DNA of 64,000 bases from Zoogloea sp. (GTDB lineage: Bacteria > Pseudomonadota > Gammaproteobacteria > Burkholderiales > Rhodocyclaceae), in NCBI GenBank assembly GCA_016703645.1, contig JADJBR010000007.1, forward strand, positions 1,426,001 through 1,490,000, read 5' to 3'. Shown here piece after piece: positions 20,926-29,720 of this stretch. The stretch's first letter is position 1; every line of letters begins with the position of its first letter. The notes beneath the pieces are model-generated. The model saw nothing but the letters and a program-made list of their open reading frames with translations. It was not told where the DNA came from and searched no databases. A program made the translations under genes and the position numbers.

Positions 20926-22089
20926 ATGCCCCCCATCGCCCGCCGCATGGCCGACATCCAGCCCTTCCACGTGATGGAGCTCCTCAAGCGCGCCCACGAA
21001 CTGGCCGCGGCCGGGCGCGACATCATCCACCTGGAAGTGGGCGAGCCGGACTTCCCCAGCCCGGCACCGATGATTGAAGCCGCCCAAGGTTTTCTGGCCG
21101 GTGGTCATGTGCATTACACCCCCGCCCTTGGCCTCACCGCACTGCGTGAAGCCATCGCACGCTTCTACCATGACCGCTTCGGCGCCGACGTCGCCCCCGA
21201 GCGCATCATCATCACCCCCGGCGCCTCGGGCGCACTGATGCTGGCCCTCGGCGTGCTGACCAATCCAGGCGACGAATGGCTGCTCCCCGATCCCGGCTAT
21301 CCCTCCAACCGCCATCTGGTGCGGAGCTTCGAAGGCCAACCGGTGCCCCTGCCGGTGTATGCCGACACCCGCTTTCAGCCGACCCCCACCCAGGTGAACG
21401 CCGCCTGGACGCCGAACACCCGGGGCCTGATGGTCGCTTCCCCGGCCAACCCCACGGGCACCCTGCTCAGCCTCGACGAGATCGCCGCCCTGCAGCACTG
21501 CGTCCAGGCCCGGGGCGGCATCCTGATCGTGGACGAGATCTACCAGGGTCTCAACTACGGCGTGGACGCCAGCACCGCCCTGTCACGCCTGGATGACATC
21601 TTTGTGGTGAACAGCTTCTCCAAGTATTTCGGCATGACCGGCTGGCGTCTGGGCTGGATGGTGGTTCCCCCGGCCTATGTACGTGAGATCGAAAAGCTCG
21701 CCCAGCACTTCTTCATTTCCCCGTCCACCCCCGCCCAGCATGCCGCACTGGCGGCCTTCGCCCCCGCCACCCTGGAAATCCTCGAGGAGCGCCGCCACGC
21801 CTTTGCCGACCGCCGCAACACCCTGCTGCCGGCCCTGCGTGATGTCGGCTTTCAGTTCGCCACCGAGCCCCAGGGCGCGTTTTACCTCTACGCCGACATC
21901 TCGGGCCTCGCCGACAGCAGCGAAACCCTCGCCCAACGCCTCATCGAGGAAGCCGGTGTGGCCACCACACCCGGGCTGGATTTTGGCGACAATGCACCCG
22001 AACGCCACCTGCGCATCGCCTACACCACGGACAAAGCCCGCCTGCGGGAAGCTGCCGAGCGCATCGGCCGCGTACTGCAACAGCGCTGA
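20926..22089 (+). CDS. Pyridoxal-phosphate class I/II aminotransferase
   Basis: The 387-aa protein has the fold-type I aminotransferase layout: IIHLEVGEPDFPSPAPM, YTPALGLTALREAIARFY, SPANPTGTLLSLDEIAAL, IVDEIYQGLNYG and the PLP-Lys loop VNSFSKYFGMTGWRLGWM, with the carboxylate-binding Arg region near HLRIAYT at the end. It resembles aspartate-type (subgroup I-gamma) enzymes; the amino donor and acceptor cannot be told from sequence alone. GAGGAAA lies about 8 nt before the ATG. Confidence 0.88.
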   Translation: MPPIARRMADIQPFHVMELLKRAHELAAAGRDIIHLEVGEPDFPSPAPMIEAAQGFLAGGHVHYTPALGLTALREAIARFYHDRFGADVAPERIIITPGASGALMLALGVLTNPGDEWLLPDPGYPSNRHLVRSFEGQPVPLPVYADTRFQPTPTQVNAAWTPNTRGLMVASPANPTGTLLSLDEIAALQHCVQARGGILIVDEIYQGLNYGVDASTALSRLDDIFVVNSFSKYFGMTGWRLGWMVVPPAYVREIEKLAQHFFISPSTPAQHAALAAFAPATLEILEERRHAFADRRNTLLPALRDVGFQFATEPQGAFYLYADISGLADSSETLAQRLIEEAGVATTPGLDFGDNAPERHLRIAYTTDKARLREAAERIGRVLQQR

Positions 22090-22226
22090 AGTCGCCACGG
22101 CCTCGGGGTCGACCACTCAAACGCCTTCGACTCAGGGGGCGGAAGACGACCCCGGTCACCCGAGGGTCACGCTGAATTGGTGCTCCCGGATGCGGGCTCC
22201 GGGAACCACCTGCAATCACGTCAGAG

Positions 22227-24917
22227 TCAGGCCAGCGCCTTGCCGACGATCTCCGCCACGTCCGGCGACAACCCCTCCTCCGCAGCCACCGTCTCCAGCG
22301 CCGCACGGATCCGCACCTGGATCTCCGGCGTGAACTTGCGCCAGCCCTCCAGCGCCCGCGCCATGCGCGACGCCACTTGGGGATTGCTGCGATTGAGGGC
22401 GATCACCTGTTCCGCCCAGAAGGCATAGCCGGCCCCATCCTCGCGGTGGAACTCGGCCGCATTGGCCTTGAAGTAGCCACCCAACAGGGCGTACACCTTG
22501 TTGGGGTTGGACAGACTGAAGGCCGGATTGCCCATCAGCGCCCGCACCTGCTCCAGGGTTGAGGGCGCCGATGCCGACCAGTGCCAGGCACCCGCCTGCA
22601 ACTGGAACCACTTGTCGAGCACCAGGGCATCGTCCCGGTAGCGCTCGTGGAAGGCAGCCAGGGCCTCGATGCGCTCGGGCGCATCGCTCTGCACCAGGGC
22701 CGCCAGGGCGCCGTAGCGCTCGGTCATGTTGCCGGCGGTCCTGAACTGCAGGCTGGCGAGCTGCACGGCCGTCGGCCCACCCCAGGCCATCATGTAGCGC
22801 AGGCACAGATTGCGCAGGGAGCGACGCCCCGCGTCGGCCGGGTGGTAGCGGTACTCCCCCTCCACCTCCAGATCCATGTAACGGGTCAGAAGATCGGCCT
22901 GCAGGGCCTGGCCCAGCTCGCGGCTCACGTGGATCAGGGCCGCCCGAAGGGGCGCCGGGTCGGCCGGCTGCATGCGCTCAAGCAGATAGGTCTCGGAAGG
23001 CAGGGCCAGGGTTTCGGCCACGAAGCCCGGATCCAGGCGGTCGTTCACCAGCAGTGCCCGGAAGGCATGGCCGAAGGCCTGGGGCACTTCCAGCCGGCGT
23101 CCTGCCGCCGCGTCCGCAGCCAGGGCCAGTACCACCCGCTCCATGTAACGCTGGGCGGCGTCCCAGCAGTTGAAAGGGTCACTGTCGTGGGCCATGCGGA
23201 AAGCCAGGCGGGCGTCGTCCTCATCCACCTCGAGAATCACCGGGGCGGAAAAACCGCGCAGGATGGACGGCACCGGCTCGGCCTCGATGCCGCTGAAACG
23301 CCAGGTCCGGCTGGTTTCCTTGAGCTCAAGCACCCGGGTGGTGCCGGCAGAACGAACTTCGCCTTCGAGCTGCAGCGGCAGATCGGCGCCATCCGGGCCG
23401 ATCAGGCCGACAGCCACCGGAATGTGCAGCGCCTGCTTGTCCGGCTGGCCGGCGGTTGGCGGGGTGTGCTGGGAAAGGGTCAGCGCATAGCTGCGGGAGG
23501 CGGCATCGTAATGCCCCACGGCCTTCAGGCGGGGCGTGCCGGCCTGACTGTACCAGCCCATGAAAAGGTCGAGATCGGCGCCATTGGCCTCGGCCATGCA
23601 GCCCACGAAATCGTCGCAGGTCACCGCCTGACCGTCATGGTAGGAGAAGTACAGATCCATACCATTGCGGAAGCCCTCGGTGCCCAGCAGGGTGAGCAGC
23701 ATGCGGATGACTTCGGCGCCCTTCTGATACACCGTGGCGGTGTAGAAGTTGTTGATCTCCTGGTAGCTGTCCGGGCGGATCGGATGGGCCATGGGGCCGG
23801 CATCCTCGGGAAACTGACCCGAACGGAGCCCGCGCACATTGGCAATGCGCGTCACGGCCCGGGCCGACGCGGCCGCGGCCGGCGTATCCGACGCCCGGGC
23901 CATCATGTCGGCCGTGAACTGCTGGTCGCGGAAGACCGTGAGCCCCTCCTTGAGGGTCAGCTGGAACCAGTCGCGGCAGGTGACGCGGTTGCCGGTCCAG
24001 TTGTGGAAGTATTCGTGGGCCACCACGCTTTCGACGTTCTCGAAGTCCAGATCGGTGCCCGTATCCGGGTTGGCCAGCACGTACTTGGTATTGAAAATGT
24101 TGAGGCCCTTGTTTTCCATGGCCCCCATGTTGAAATCCGACACGGCAACGATCATGAAGCGATCCAGGTCCAGCTCCAGCCCGAACACCTCTTCGTCCCA
24201 GCGCAGGGAGTGAACCAGGGAGTCCATGGCGTGGCCGACCCGGTCCAGGTCACGGGCCTCGACCCACACCTGGAGCAGGACTTCGCGACCGCTCATGGTG
24301 CAGACCTTGCGCTCCAGGGCCTTCAGGTCGGCGGCCACCAGGGCAAACAGGTACGACGGCTTGGGGAAGGGGTCTTCCCAGCGCGCAAAGTGACGGCCAC
24401 CCGGCAGGGTGCCAGTTTCCAGCAGGTTGCCGTTGGACAGCAGCACCGGGCAGGTGGCGGCATCGGCCTCCAGGCGCACGGTGTAGCGGGCCATCACGTC
24501 GGGGCGGTCGGGGAAGTAGGTGATGCGCCGGAAGCCCTCGGCCTCGCACTGGGTGTAATAGCCGCCCCGCGACTGGTAGAGGCCCGACAGGGTCAGATTG
24601 GCAGAAGGGTCGATACGGGTCACGATCTCCAGCACCACCACGTCGGCGTCCACATCGATCTCCAGGCCACCCTCCACCGTACGCACCTGTCCGTCCGCGG
24701 GCGCGGCACCGTCGATGCGCACCGACAGGCACACCAAAGCCTCGCCATACAGAACGACAGGGCCGGCTGCAGCCTGGGGATTGCGCACACAGCGCATGCG
24801 GTTGCTGACCACGGTGGCCTTGGGGTCGAGAACAAAATCCAGATCCACCGTTTCCACCTGATAGGCCAGGGGCTGGTAGGCGTCGCGACGGATGGGGGTG
24901 CCTTGCTGGGTGCGCAT
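22227..24917 (-). CDS. pepN: Aminopeptidase N
   Basis: The 896-aa M1 zinc aminopeptidase removes N-terminal residues from peptides in the cytoplasm. It shows the exopeptidase motif GAMENKGLN and the zinc site HEYFHNWTGNRVTCRDWFQL followed by TLKEG, i.e. HExxH-x18-E, and the C-terminal helical domain typical of the E. coli PepN type. The start at MRTQQGTPIRRDAYQPLAYQ fits the family; in-frame sequence upstream to 25076 overlaps the mnmC start and was rejected. Divergent from mnmC with a 149-bp shared promoter region. Confidence 0.96.
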   Translation of the reverse strand: MRTQQGTPIRRDAYQPLAYQVETVDLDFVLDPKATVVSNRMRCVRNPQAAAGPVVLYGEALVCLSVRIDGAAPADGQVRTVEGGLEIDVDADVVVLEIVTRIDPSANLTLSGLYQSRGGYYTQCEAEGFRRITYFPDRPDVMARYTVRLEADAATCPVLLSNGNLLETGTLPGGRHFARWEDPFPKPSYLFALVAADLKALERKVCTMSGREVLLQVWVEARDLDRVGHAMDSLVHSLRWDEEVFGLELDLDRFMIVAVSDFNMGAMENKGLNIFNTKYVLANPDTGTDLDFENVESVVAHEYFHNWTGNRVTCRDWFQLTLKEGLTVFRDQQFTADMMARASDTPAAAASARAVTRIANVRGLRSGQFPEDAGPMAHPIRPDSYQEINNFYTATVYQKGAEVIRMLLTLLGTEGFRNGMDLYFSYHDGQAVTCDDFVGCMAEANGADLDLFMGWYSQAGTPRLKAVGHYDAASRSYALTLSQHTPPTAGQPDKQALHIPVAVGLIGPDGADLPLQLEGEVRSAGTTRVLELKETSRTWRFSGIEAEPVPSILRGFSAPVILEVDEDDARLAFRMAHDSDPFNCWDAAQRYMERVVLALAADAAAGRRLEVPQAFGHAFRALLVNDRLDPGFVAETLALPSETYLLERMQPADPAPLRAALIHVSRELGQALQADLLTRYMDLEVEGEYRYHPADAGRRSLRNLCLRYMMAWGGPTAVQLASLQFRTAGNMTERYGALAALVQSDAPERIEALAAFHERYRDDALVLDKWFQLQAGAWHWSASAPSTLEQVRALMGNPAFSLSNPNKVYALLGGYFKANAAEFHREDGAGYAFWAEQVIALNRSNPQVASRMARALEGWRKFTPEIQVRIRAALETVAAEEGLSPDVAEIVGKALA

Positions 24918-25066
24918 GGGGAGATTCCTTGTTGTAGCTTTGATTGGGCCGGATTTTACCCCGTGCCGCCGCGGCACCTTTTCTTTGCACCCAAATTTGT
25001 TTCCTTGGGCGAAAATCCACAGCCAATCCAGCCGGCCCACCGGCACGCCGCCCCTCGCGCTATCCC

Positions 25067-26983
25067 ATGCCTCCACCGATTCAGCCCGCCGTTCTGTCCT
25101 TCGCCCCCGACGGGACGCCCTACTCCCCGGTCTTCGACGATGTCTACCACACCAGCGCCGGCGGCCTCGGGCAGGCCCGCCACGTCTTTCTTGGCGGCAA
25201 CGATCTGCCGGAACGCTGGCGAGGCCGGCAGCGCTGGGTCATCGTCGAGACCGGTTTCGGCCTGGGGCTGAACTTCCTCGCCGCCTGGCAGGCCTGGCGC
25301 GATGATCCCGCCCGCCCGGACACCCTGGATTTCGTCTCGGTTGAAAAGAACCCCTTCACGCTCGACGATCTGGCCCGGCTGCATGCCGCCTGGCCCGAGC
25401 TGGCCCCCCTCGCCGAAGCACTCCGCCAGCACTGGCCAGCCCTGCTGCCCGGGATCCACCGCCTCCATCTGGACGGTGGGCGGGTCAGGCTGACCCTCGC
25501 CTTCGGTGATGCCCTGGAACTCCTCCCCCAGCTTGAGGCCCACGCCGATGCCTTCTTCCTGGACGGCTTCTCCCCGGCCTGCAACCCGGACCTGTGGTCA
25601 CCGGCCGTCTTCGCCCAGCTTGCGCGCCTTGCCGCGCCCGGCGCGAGCCTCGCCACCTGGTCGGTGACAGGGCACGTCCGGCGTGGCCTGGAGGCGGCCG
25701 GCTTTACCCTCGAACGCCGCGCCGGCTTCGGTGGCAAGCGGGAGATGCTGGCCGGCCGCTCGACCGCCGGGAGCACCCCGCCGGCTCCGCCTGCCGAGCG
25801 CACGGCGCTGGTGATCGGCGCCGGCGTGGCCGGCACATCGGTCGCCGAACGCCTCGCCGCCCGAGGCTGGCGCGTCAGCATCATCGACGAAGCCGATGGG
25901 CCGGGCCAGGGCGCCTCCGGCAACCGTGCCGGGGTGTTCCGCCCCCTACCCAGCCTCGACGACAACCGCCTCGCCCGCATCACCCGGGCGGGCTTCCTCT
26001 ATGGACGGCGTCATCTCGATGCCCTGGCCCACGCCGGCCACCCCGTCCGCTGGTCACCCACCGGTGTCCTGCACTTGGGCCGGGACACCAAACAGGAAGG
26101 AAAGCAGAAGGCCGTGGTGGATGCCCACCAGCCCCCCGCCGACTACCTGCGCTTTGTCGACCGGGATGAGGCCTCACGGCTCGCCGGCTGGCCACTGGAT
26201 GCAGGGGGATGGTGGTTTCCCGGCGGCGGCTGGATCCAGCCGCCGAGTCTGTGCGCCGCCAACCTGGCCGCAGGCAGCGCAGGCATCTCCACCCTGTTTG
26301 GTCGTCATCTGGTTCAGCTGGCGCATCAGGAGGGCTGCTGGCGCGCCCTCGACGCCCAAGGCAACGAGATCGCGCGGGCGGCCGTGCTGGTGCTGGCCAA
26401 TGGCGTGGGCATCCGCGCCCTGCCCCAGGCGGCCAGCCTGCCCGTGCGCCCGGCCCGGGGTCAGGTTTCCCATCTGCCGGCCAGCCCCGGCAGCGCGCCG
26501 GAAGTTGTGGTGTGCCGGCTGGGCTATGTGAGCCCGGAGGTGGATGGCGTGCGCTGCGCCGGCGCCACCTTCATCGCCGACGACCCGGGCAGCGAACTGC
26601 GGGAGTCCGAACACCGGGAAAACATGGAGAAACTCGACTTCATCCTGCCCGGCTATGCGCAGCCCTTCGACCCCACCACCCTGGACGGCCGCGTCGGGTT
26701 TCGTCCGGCGTCCCCCGACCGCCTGCCCATGGTTGGCGCCATTCCTGCCGTTTCCGTGGCCGAACGCGGCACGCCCCTGGCCGACATTCCACGCCAGCCG
26801 GGTCTGTACGCGGCCTCCGGTTTCGGCGCCCGCGGTCTCGTCTGGGCCAGTCTGGTTGGCGAGTTGCTGGCCAGCCTGATCGACGGCGGCCCCCTGCCCC
26901 TCGAGCGGGATCTTGTGGACGCCCTTGATCCCGCCCGCTACCTGCTCAAGCCCCCCCGGCCCGGTACCGGCGGCGATGAATAG
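25067..26983 (+). CDS. mnmC: Bifunctional tRNA 5-methylaminomethyl-2-thiouridine biosynthesis protein MnmC
   Basis: The 638-aa protein completes the mnm5s2U34 wobble modification in tRNA. The N-terminal methyltransferase domain (about 1-235) has DVYHTSAGGLGQARHVFLGG, ETGFGLGLNFLAAW and FFLDGFSPACNPDLWS; the C-terminal FAD oxidase domain (about 245-638) has ALVIGAGVAGTSVAERLAARG and VGFRPASPDRLPMVG near the end. The start MPPPIQPAVLSFAPDG matches the family better than any upstream start. Confidence 0.95.
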   Translation: MPPPIQPAVLSFAPDGTPYSPVFDDVYHTSAGGLGQARHVFLGGNDLPERWRGRQRWVIVETGFGLGLNFLAAWQAWRDDPARPDTLDFVSVEKNPFTLDDLARLHAAWPELAPLAEALRQHWPALLPGIHRLHLDGGRVRLTLAFGDALELLPQLEAHADAFFLDGFSPACNPDLWSPAVFAQLARLAAPGASLATWSVTGHVRRGLEAAGFTLERRAGFGGKREMLAGRSTAGSTPPAPPAERTALVIGAGVAGTSVAERLAARGWRVSIIDEADGPGQGASGNRAGVFRPLPSLDDNRLARITRAGFLYGRRHLDALAHAGHPVRWSPTGVLHLGRDTKQEGKQKAVVDAHQPPADYLRFVDRDEASRLAGWPLDAGGWWFPGGGWIQPPSLCAANLAAGSAGISTLFGRHLVQLAHQEGCWRALDAQGNEIARAAVLVLANGVGIRALPQAASLPVRPARGQVSHLPASPGSAPEVVVCRLGYVSPEVDGVRCAGATFIADDPGSELRESEHRENMEKLDFILPGYAQPFDPTTLDGRVGFRPASPDRLPMVGAIPAVSVAERGTPLADIPRQPGLYAASGFGARGLVWASLVGELLASLIDGGPLPLERDLVDALDPARYLLKPPRPGTGGDE

Positions 26984-27074
26984 CTGGACGGCAACTTTGT
27001 AAGCGGCCGTTGCGCCTGTCCCCGGTGGGCAGACCGTGGCGTTACTCTCCAGGTACCGCAAGGAGAAAAACATC

Positions 27075-27863
27075 ATGAGCACCCACCCGAACACCCCGTC
27101 CCTGCATCCCGCCCTATGGGTTGCAGCAGCCTCCATCACCGCAGTGAGTCTGGCAGGCGTTGCCAAGCTCACGGGCCTGCTGCCCGATTTCGGCAGCACG
27201 CCCCCTGCCGTCACGGAGACCGTCGCCACGCCCACGGCACCTCTTGAGGCCCCGCCCCCCCAGATCGCGACAACCCCCGCTGCACCTGCGGTGGCGCCGG
27301 AACAAGCCGCCCCGGCAAAGCCGGCAGCGGCCAGCTCTCCCACCGCCAGGGTCGAGCGTCCGGAACACAAGCCCAGCTCTTCGGCCCGGGAACATGCCAG
27401 GCCCGCCCCCGCCGTTGCCCGCAGCACCCCACCACCGGCCGACGCCGTTCCCGCCTCGCCTCAGTCCAGCCCCCGCCATGTCGCCGACGCACCCCCGCCC
27501 TGCCGCGATTGTGGCGTGATCGAGCATGTCGAAGCCATTCAACAGAAAGGCGAAGGTTCAGGGATTGGTGCGGTAGGGGGCGCCATCCTGGGAGGCGTGC
27601 TCGGCCACCAGGTGGGAGAAGGCTCGGGCAAGCAACTGGCGCGCATCGGCGGTGCCGTGCTTGGCGGCCTTGCCGGCAATGAAGCGGAAAAGCGTACCCG
27701 CACGATCACCCACTACCGGATCACCGTGCGTATGGAAGACGGCAGCCGTCAGGTCATCGAACAGCCGAGCGCGCCCGTCTGGCGCAATGGCGACCCGGTG
27801 CGCATCCGCAACGGCGAGATCGTCGCCAAAGGTGGAGAGACTGGCGCGGCGACCGGCTTCTAG
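27075..27863 (+). CDS. Membrane-anchored glycine-zipper (17 kDa antigen-like) protein
   Basis: The 262-aa protein has an N-terminal hydrophobic segment (ALWVAAASITAVSLAGVAKL), a long Pro/Ala-rich low-complexity linker (about 40-145), and a C-terminal domain with a glycine zipper (GIGAVGGAILGGVLGHQVG, IGGAVLGGLAGNEAEKR) followed by YRITVRMEDGSRQVIEQ. This C-terminal arrangement is that of the Rickettsia 17-kDa antigen/SlyB-like family, which associates with membranes. Function unknown. AAGGAG precedes the ATG. It reads towards the midcut gene pair, which is on the other strand. Confidence 0.75.
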   Translation: MSTHPNTPSLHPALWVAAASITAVSLAGVAKLTGLLPDFGSTPPAVTETVATPTAPLEAPPPQIATTPAAPAVAPEQAAPAKPAAASSPTARVERPEHKPSSSAREHARPAPAVARSTPPPADAVPASPQSSPRHVADAPPPCRDCGVIEHVEAIQQKGEGSGIGAVGGAILGGVLGHQVGEGSGKQLARIGGAVLGGLAGNEAEKRTRTITHYRITVRMEDGSRQVIEQPSAPVWRNGDPVRIRNGEIVAKGGETGAATGF

Positions 27864-27930
27864 CCCGAACGGGTCGAAGCTCTGCAGGTGGTCGCAGGAT
27901 GTCAGGCCCGGGATTGGCCAAGGACGGAGA

Positions 27931-27974
27931 GAACAAAAGGAGAGCGCGCAGTGCGAAACACATGCGCGCTCTCC
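27931..27974 (-). terminator. Terminator of midcut gene 1
   Basis: An 11-bp stem GGAGAGCGCGC (27939-27949) pairs with GCGCGCTCTCC (27964-27974); on the minus strand it is followed by TTTTGTTC. A near-identical hairpin follows the second copy of the gene. Confidence 0.8.
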
Positions 27975-28016
27975 CGTTTCAAGACACTCTGCCGATGAAC
28001 TGCTCCGGCACCCTTG

Positions 28017-28526
28017 TTACCCGCCACCGGAGCCCGCGGGGTCGGTGTAGTAGCAGGTTTGACCGACGTTCACCACCAAGCCCGCGGCGCAAGTTGGGCT
28101 GAGGGTTGTCGGCGCACTCGCCGGCGTCACGCTGATAATCCGCATCGGAATGGACGGGTGGCCATTGATGGGCACGTCGATGATCGAAGGCCCATACTCA
28201 CTCAGATCGATGGTCCCGCCGGTATTCACCACCATCATCGGCACGGCAACAGCCTGCACGCTCCCCACCGGCGTACCTTGCACCCCCACACCCAGGGCCA
28301 TTATTGCCAGCAGCCCCGAAAGCAGCCGGTTGCCCGACTTGCGCGTCGTGTAGACCGCGGCCATCGCCAACAGCACCGCCAGAATCAGCATGCCCCACTG
28401 GGACAGGGTCGGCACGGACGTAGCGGCCGGCCCATAAACGATCACCTGGGCAAAGGCCGGGACGGGAAGCCCCGCCGCCAGCAATGACCCCGCCGCCAAC
28501 CTGGAAACATTTGAATTGATATTCAT
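28017..28526 (-). CDS. Midcut-by-XrtH type exported protein, copy 1
   Basis: The 169-aa protein has a signal peptide (MNINSNVSRLAAGSLLAAG, cut after FAQ) and then, at about residues 37-65, a sorting-like block: VPTLSQWGML, a hydrophobic helix LILAVLLAMAAVYT and basic TRKSGNR. That is the IPTL-CTERM exosortase H signal, but in the middle instead of at the C-terminus. A second hydrophobic stretch (LLSGLLAIMALGVGVQG) and a C-terminal domain with a Cys pair (PTCAAGLV, QTCYY) follow. This matches the NCBI family described as midcut-by-XrtH, as I recall it. Function unknown. GGGGG ribosome site upstream. Confidence 0.8.
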   Translation of the reverse strand: MNINSNVSRLAAGSLLAAGLPVPAFAQVIVYGPAATSVPTLSQWGMLILAVLLAMAAVYTTRKSGNRLLSGLLAIMALGVGVQGTPVGSVQAVAVPMMVVNTGGTIDLSEYGPSIIDVPINGHPSIPMRIISVTPASAPTTLSPTCAAGLVVNVGQTCYYTDPAGSGGG

Positions 28527-28812
28527 GAAAACCCCCTGAGCAAGAAAGAACGAGTGGATTCGTAAGAATAATGCCACCCAAAAATGCCGCCCCATGTTAA
28601 CACCCCACAGCGCCGGCTGGCCGATTTGTACCCCCGATTTGCAACGATGACGCAACGCACACGCCGCCCCCACCCACCTTAGCCTGTCGAGCGCGACCCC
28701 GGTTTGAGGAGGCCGCATCGACCCTCCGACTTGCGCCCCCGACCCGTCCTGGGGGCACGCTTTCACGTCAAGGGTCGGACGGGTGTCAGACCCGGGATTC
28801 GCTGCGGATGGA

Positions 28813-28856
28813 GAGAACAAAAGAAGAGCGCGCAGTGCGAAACACATGCGCGCTCT
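28813..28856 (-). terminator. Terminator of midcut gene 2
   Basis: The 9-bp stem AGAGCGCGC (28825-28833) pairs with GCGCGCTCT (28848-28856); on the minus strand it leads into TTCTTTTGTTC. One base change shortens the stem relative to the first copy. Confidence 0.75.
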
Positions 28857-28900
28857 CCCGTTTCAAGACACTCTGCCGATGAACTGCTCCGGCACCCTTG

Positions 28901-29404
28901 CTAGAAGGGGCCTACGGGCTCCGTGTAGTAGCAGGTTTGACCGACGTTCACCACCAAGCCCGCGGCACAAGTCGGGCTGAGGGTTGTCGGCGCACTCGCC
29001 GGCGTCACGCTGATAATCCGCATCGGGATGGAAGGGTGGCCATTGATGGGCACGTCGATGATCGAAGGCCCAAACTCACTCAGATCGATGGTCCCGCCGG
29101 TATTCACCACCATCGTTGGCACGGAAACAGCCTGCACACTCCCTACCGGCGTACCTTGCACCCCCACGCCCAGGGCCATTATTGCCAGCAGCCCCGAAAG
29201 CAGCCGGTTGCCCGACTTGCGCGTCGTGTAGACCGCGGCCATCGCCAACAGCACCGCCAGAATCAGCATGCCCCACTGGGACAGGGTCGGCACAGACGTA
29301 GCGGCCGGCCCATAAACGATCACCTGGGCGAAGGCCGGGACGGGAAGCCCCGCCGCCGCTAACAACCCCACTGCCAACCTGGAAACATTTGAATTGATTT
29401 TCAT
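28901..29404 (-). CDS. Midcut-by-XrtH type exported protein, copy 2
   Basis: The 167-aa protein is nearly identical to copy 1 over its whole length: same signal peptide cut (FAQ), same internal VPTLSQWGML block with helix and TRKSGNR, same Cys pair. Differences are a few residues in the signal peptide, VAVPMM to VSVPTM, SEYGPS to SEFGPS, and the last residues (TEPVGPF versus TDPAGSGGG). The high identity points to a recent duplication or gene conversion. The exosortase XrtH gene itself is not in the window. Confidence 0.8.
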   Translation of the reverse strand: MKINSNVSRLAVGLLAAAGLPVPAFAQVIVYGPAATSVPTLSQWGMLILAVLLAMAAVYTTRKSGNRLLSGLLAIMALGVGVQGTPVGSVQAVSVPTMVVNTGGTIDLSEFGPSIIDVPINGHPSIPMRIISVTPASAPTTLSPTCAAGLVVNVGQTCYYTEPVGPF

Positions 29405-29566
29405 GAAAACCCCCTGAGCAAGAAAGGACGAGTGGATTCGTAAGAATAGTGCCACTCCATGTTAACACCCCACAACACCTGCTAGCCGACTTGTACCCCC
29501 AATTGGCGATGAGGGCACCGTCTCACATCACGGGCGCAACGACGTTCAACACGCCCTTCTCCCCTC

Positions 29567-29582
29567 TGTGCGAAATCCGACA
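29567..29582 (+). promoter_or_regulatory. NifA upstream activator site of the nifV operon
   Basis: The sequence TGT-N10-ACA (TGTGCGAAATCCGACA) is the exact consensus for NifA binding. It lies 110 bp upstream of the -24 element of a sigma-54 promoter, a typical distance for IHF-assisted looping. Confidence 0.75.
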
Positions 29583-29675
29583 AAGCCGACAGCATCGCGC
29601 CCTTCCGTCGCCGACACGCTGATCGAAAAATCAAAAAAACTTGTAAATCAGTAACATAAGACACTGCTTCGGACA

Positions 29676-29691
29676 TGGCACGGCCTTTGCT
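29676..29691 (+). promoter_or_regulatory. Sigma-54 (-24/-12) promoter of the nifV operon
   Basis: TGGCACG-GCCT-TTGCT matches the sigma-54 consensus TGGCACG-N4-TTGCA with one mismatch and exact GG-N10-GC spacing. Transcription would start near 29702, about 19 bp before the nifV ATG. Confidence 0.88.
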
Positions 29692-29720
29692 GATCTTTGG
29701 GCGAAAGGACACCACCGACC

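Larger units (their letters stand above)
27901..28645 (-). repeat. Tandem duplication, copy A
   Basis: This unit of roughly 745 bp (terminator, gene, leader and upstream region) is repeated at about 28785-29510 with high identity throughout. The period is 884 bp at the terminator end and 878 bp at the start codons. The boundaries are approximate. Confidence 0.85.
28785..29510 (-). repeat. Tandem duplication, copy B
   Basis: Second unit of the duplication. It keeps the 3' hairpin, the gene, the CAGGGGGTTTTCATG leader and about 100 bp upstream of the start codon. The spacer between units (about 28646-28784) is not duplicated. Confidence 0.85.

Noticed and set aside
29642-29656. Second TGT...ACA pair before nifV
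   Set aside because: Spacing is 9 bp and it lies too close to the -24 element to be a proper NifA site.
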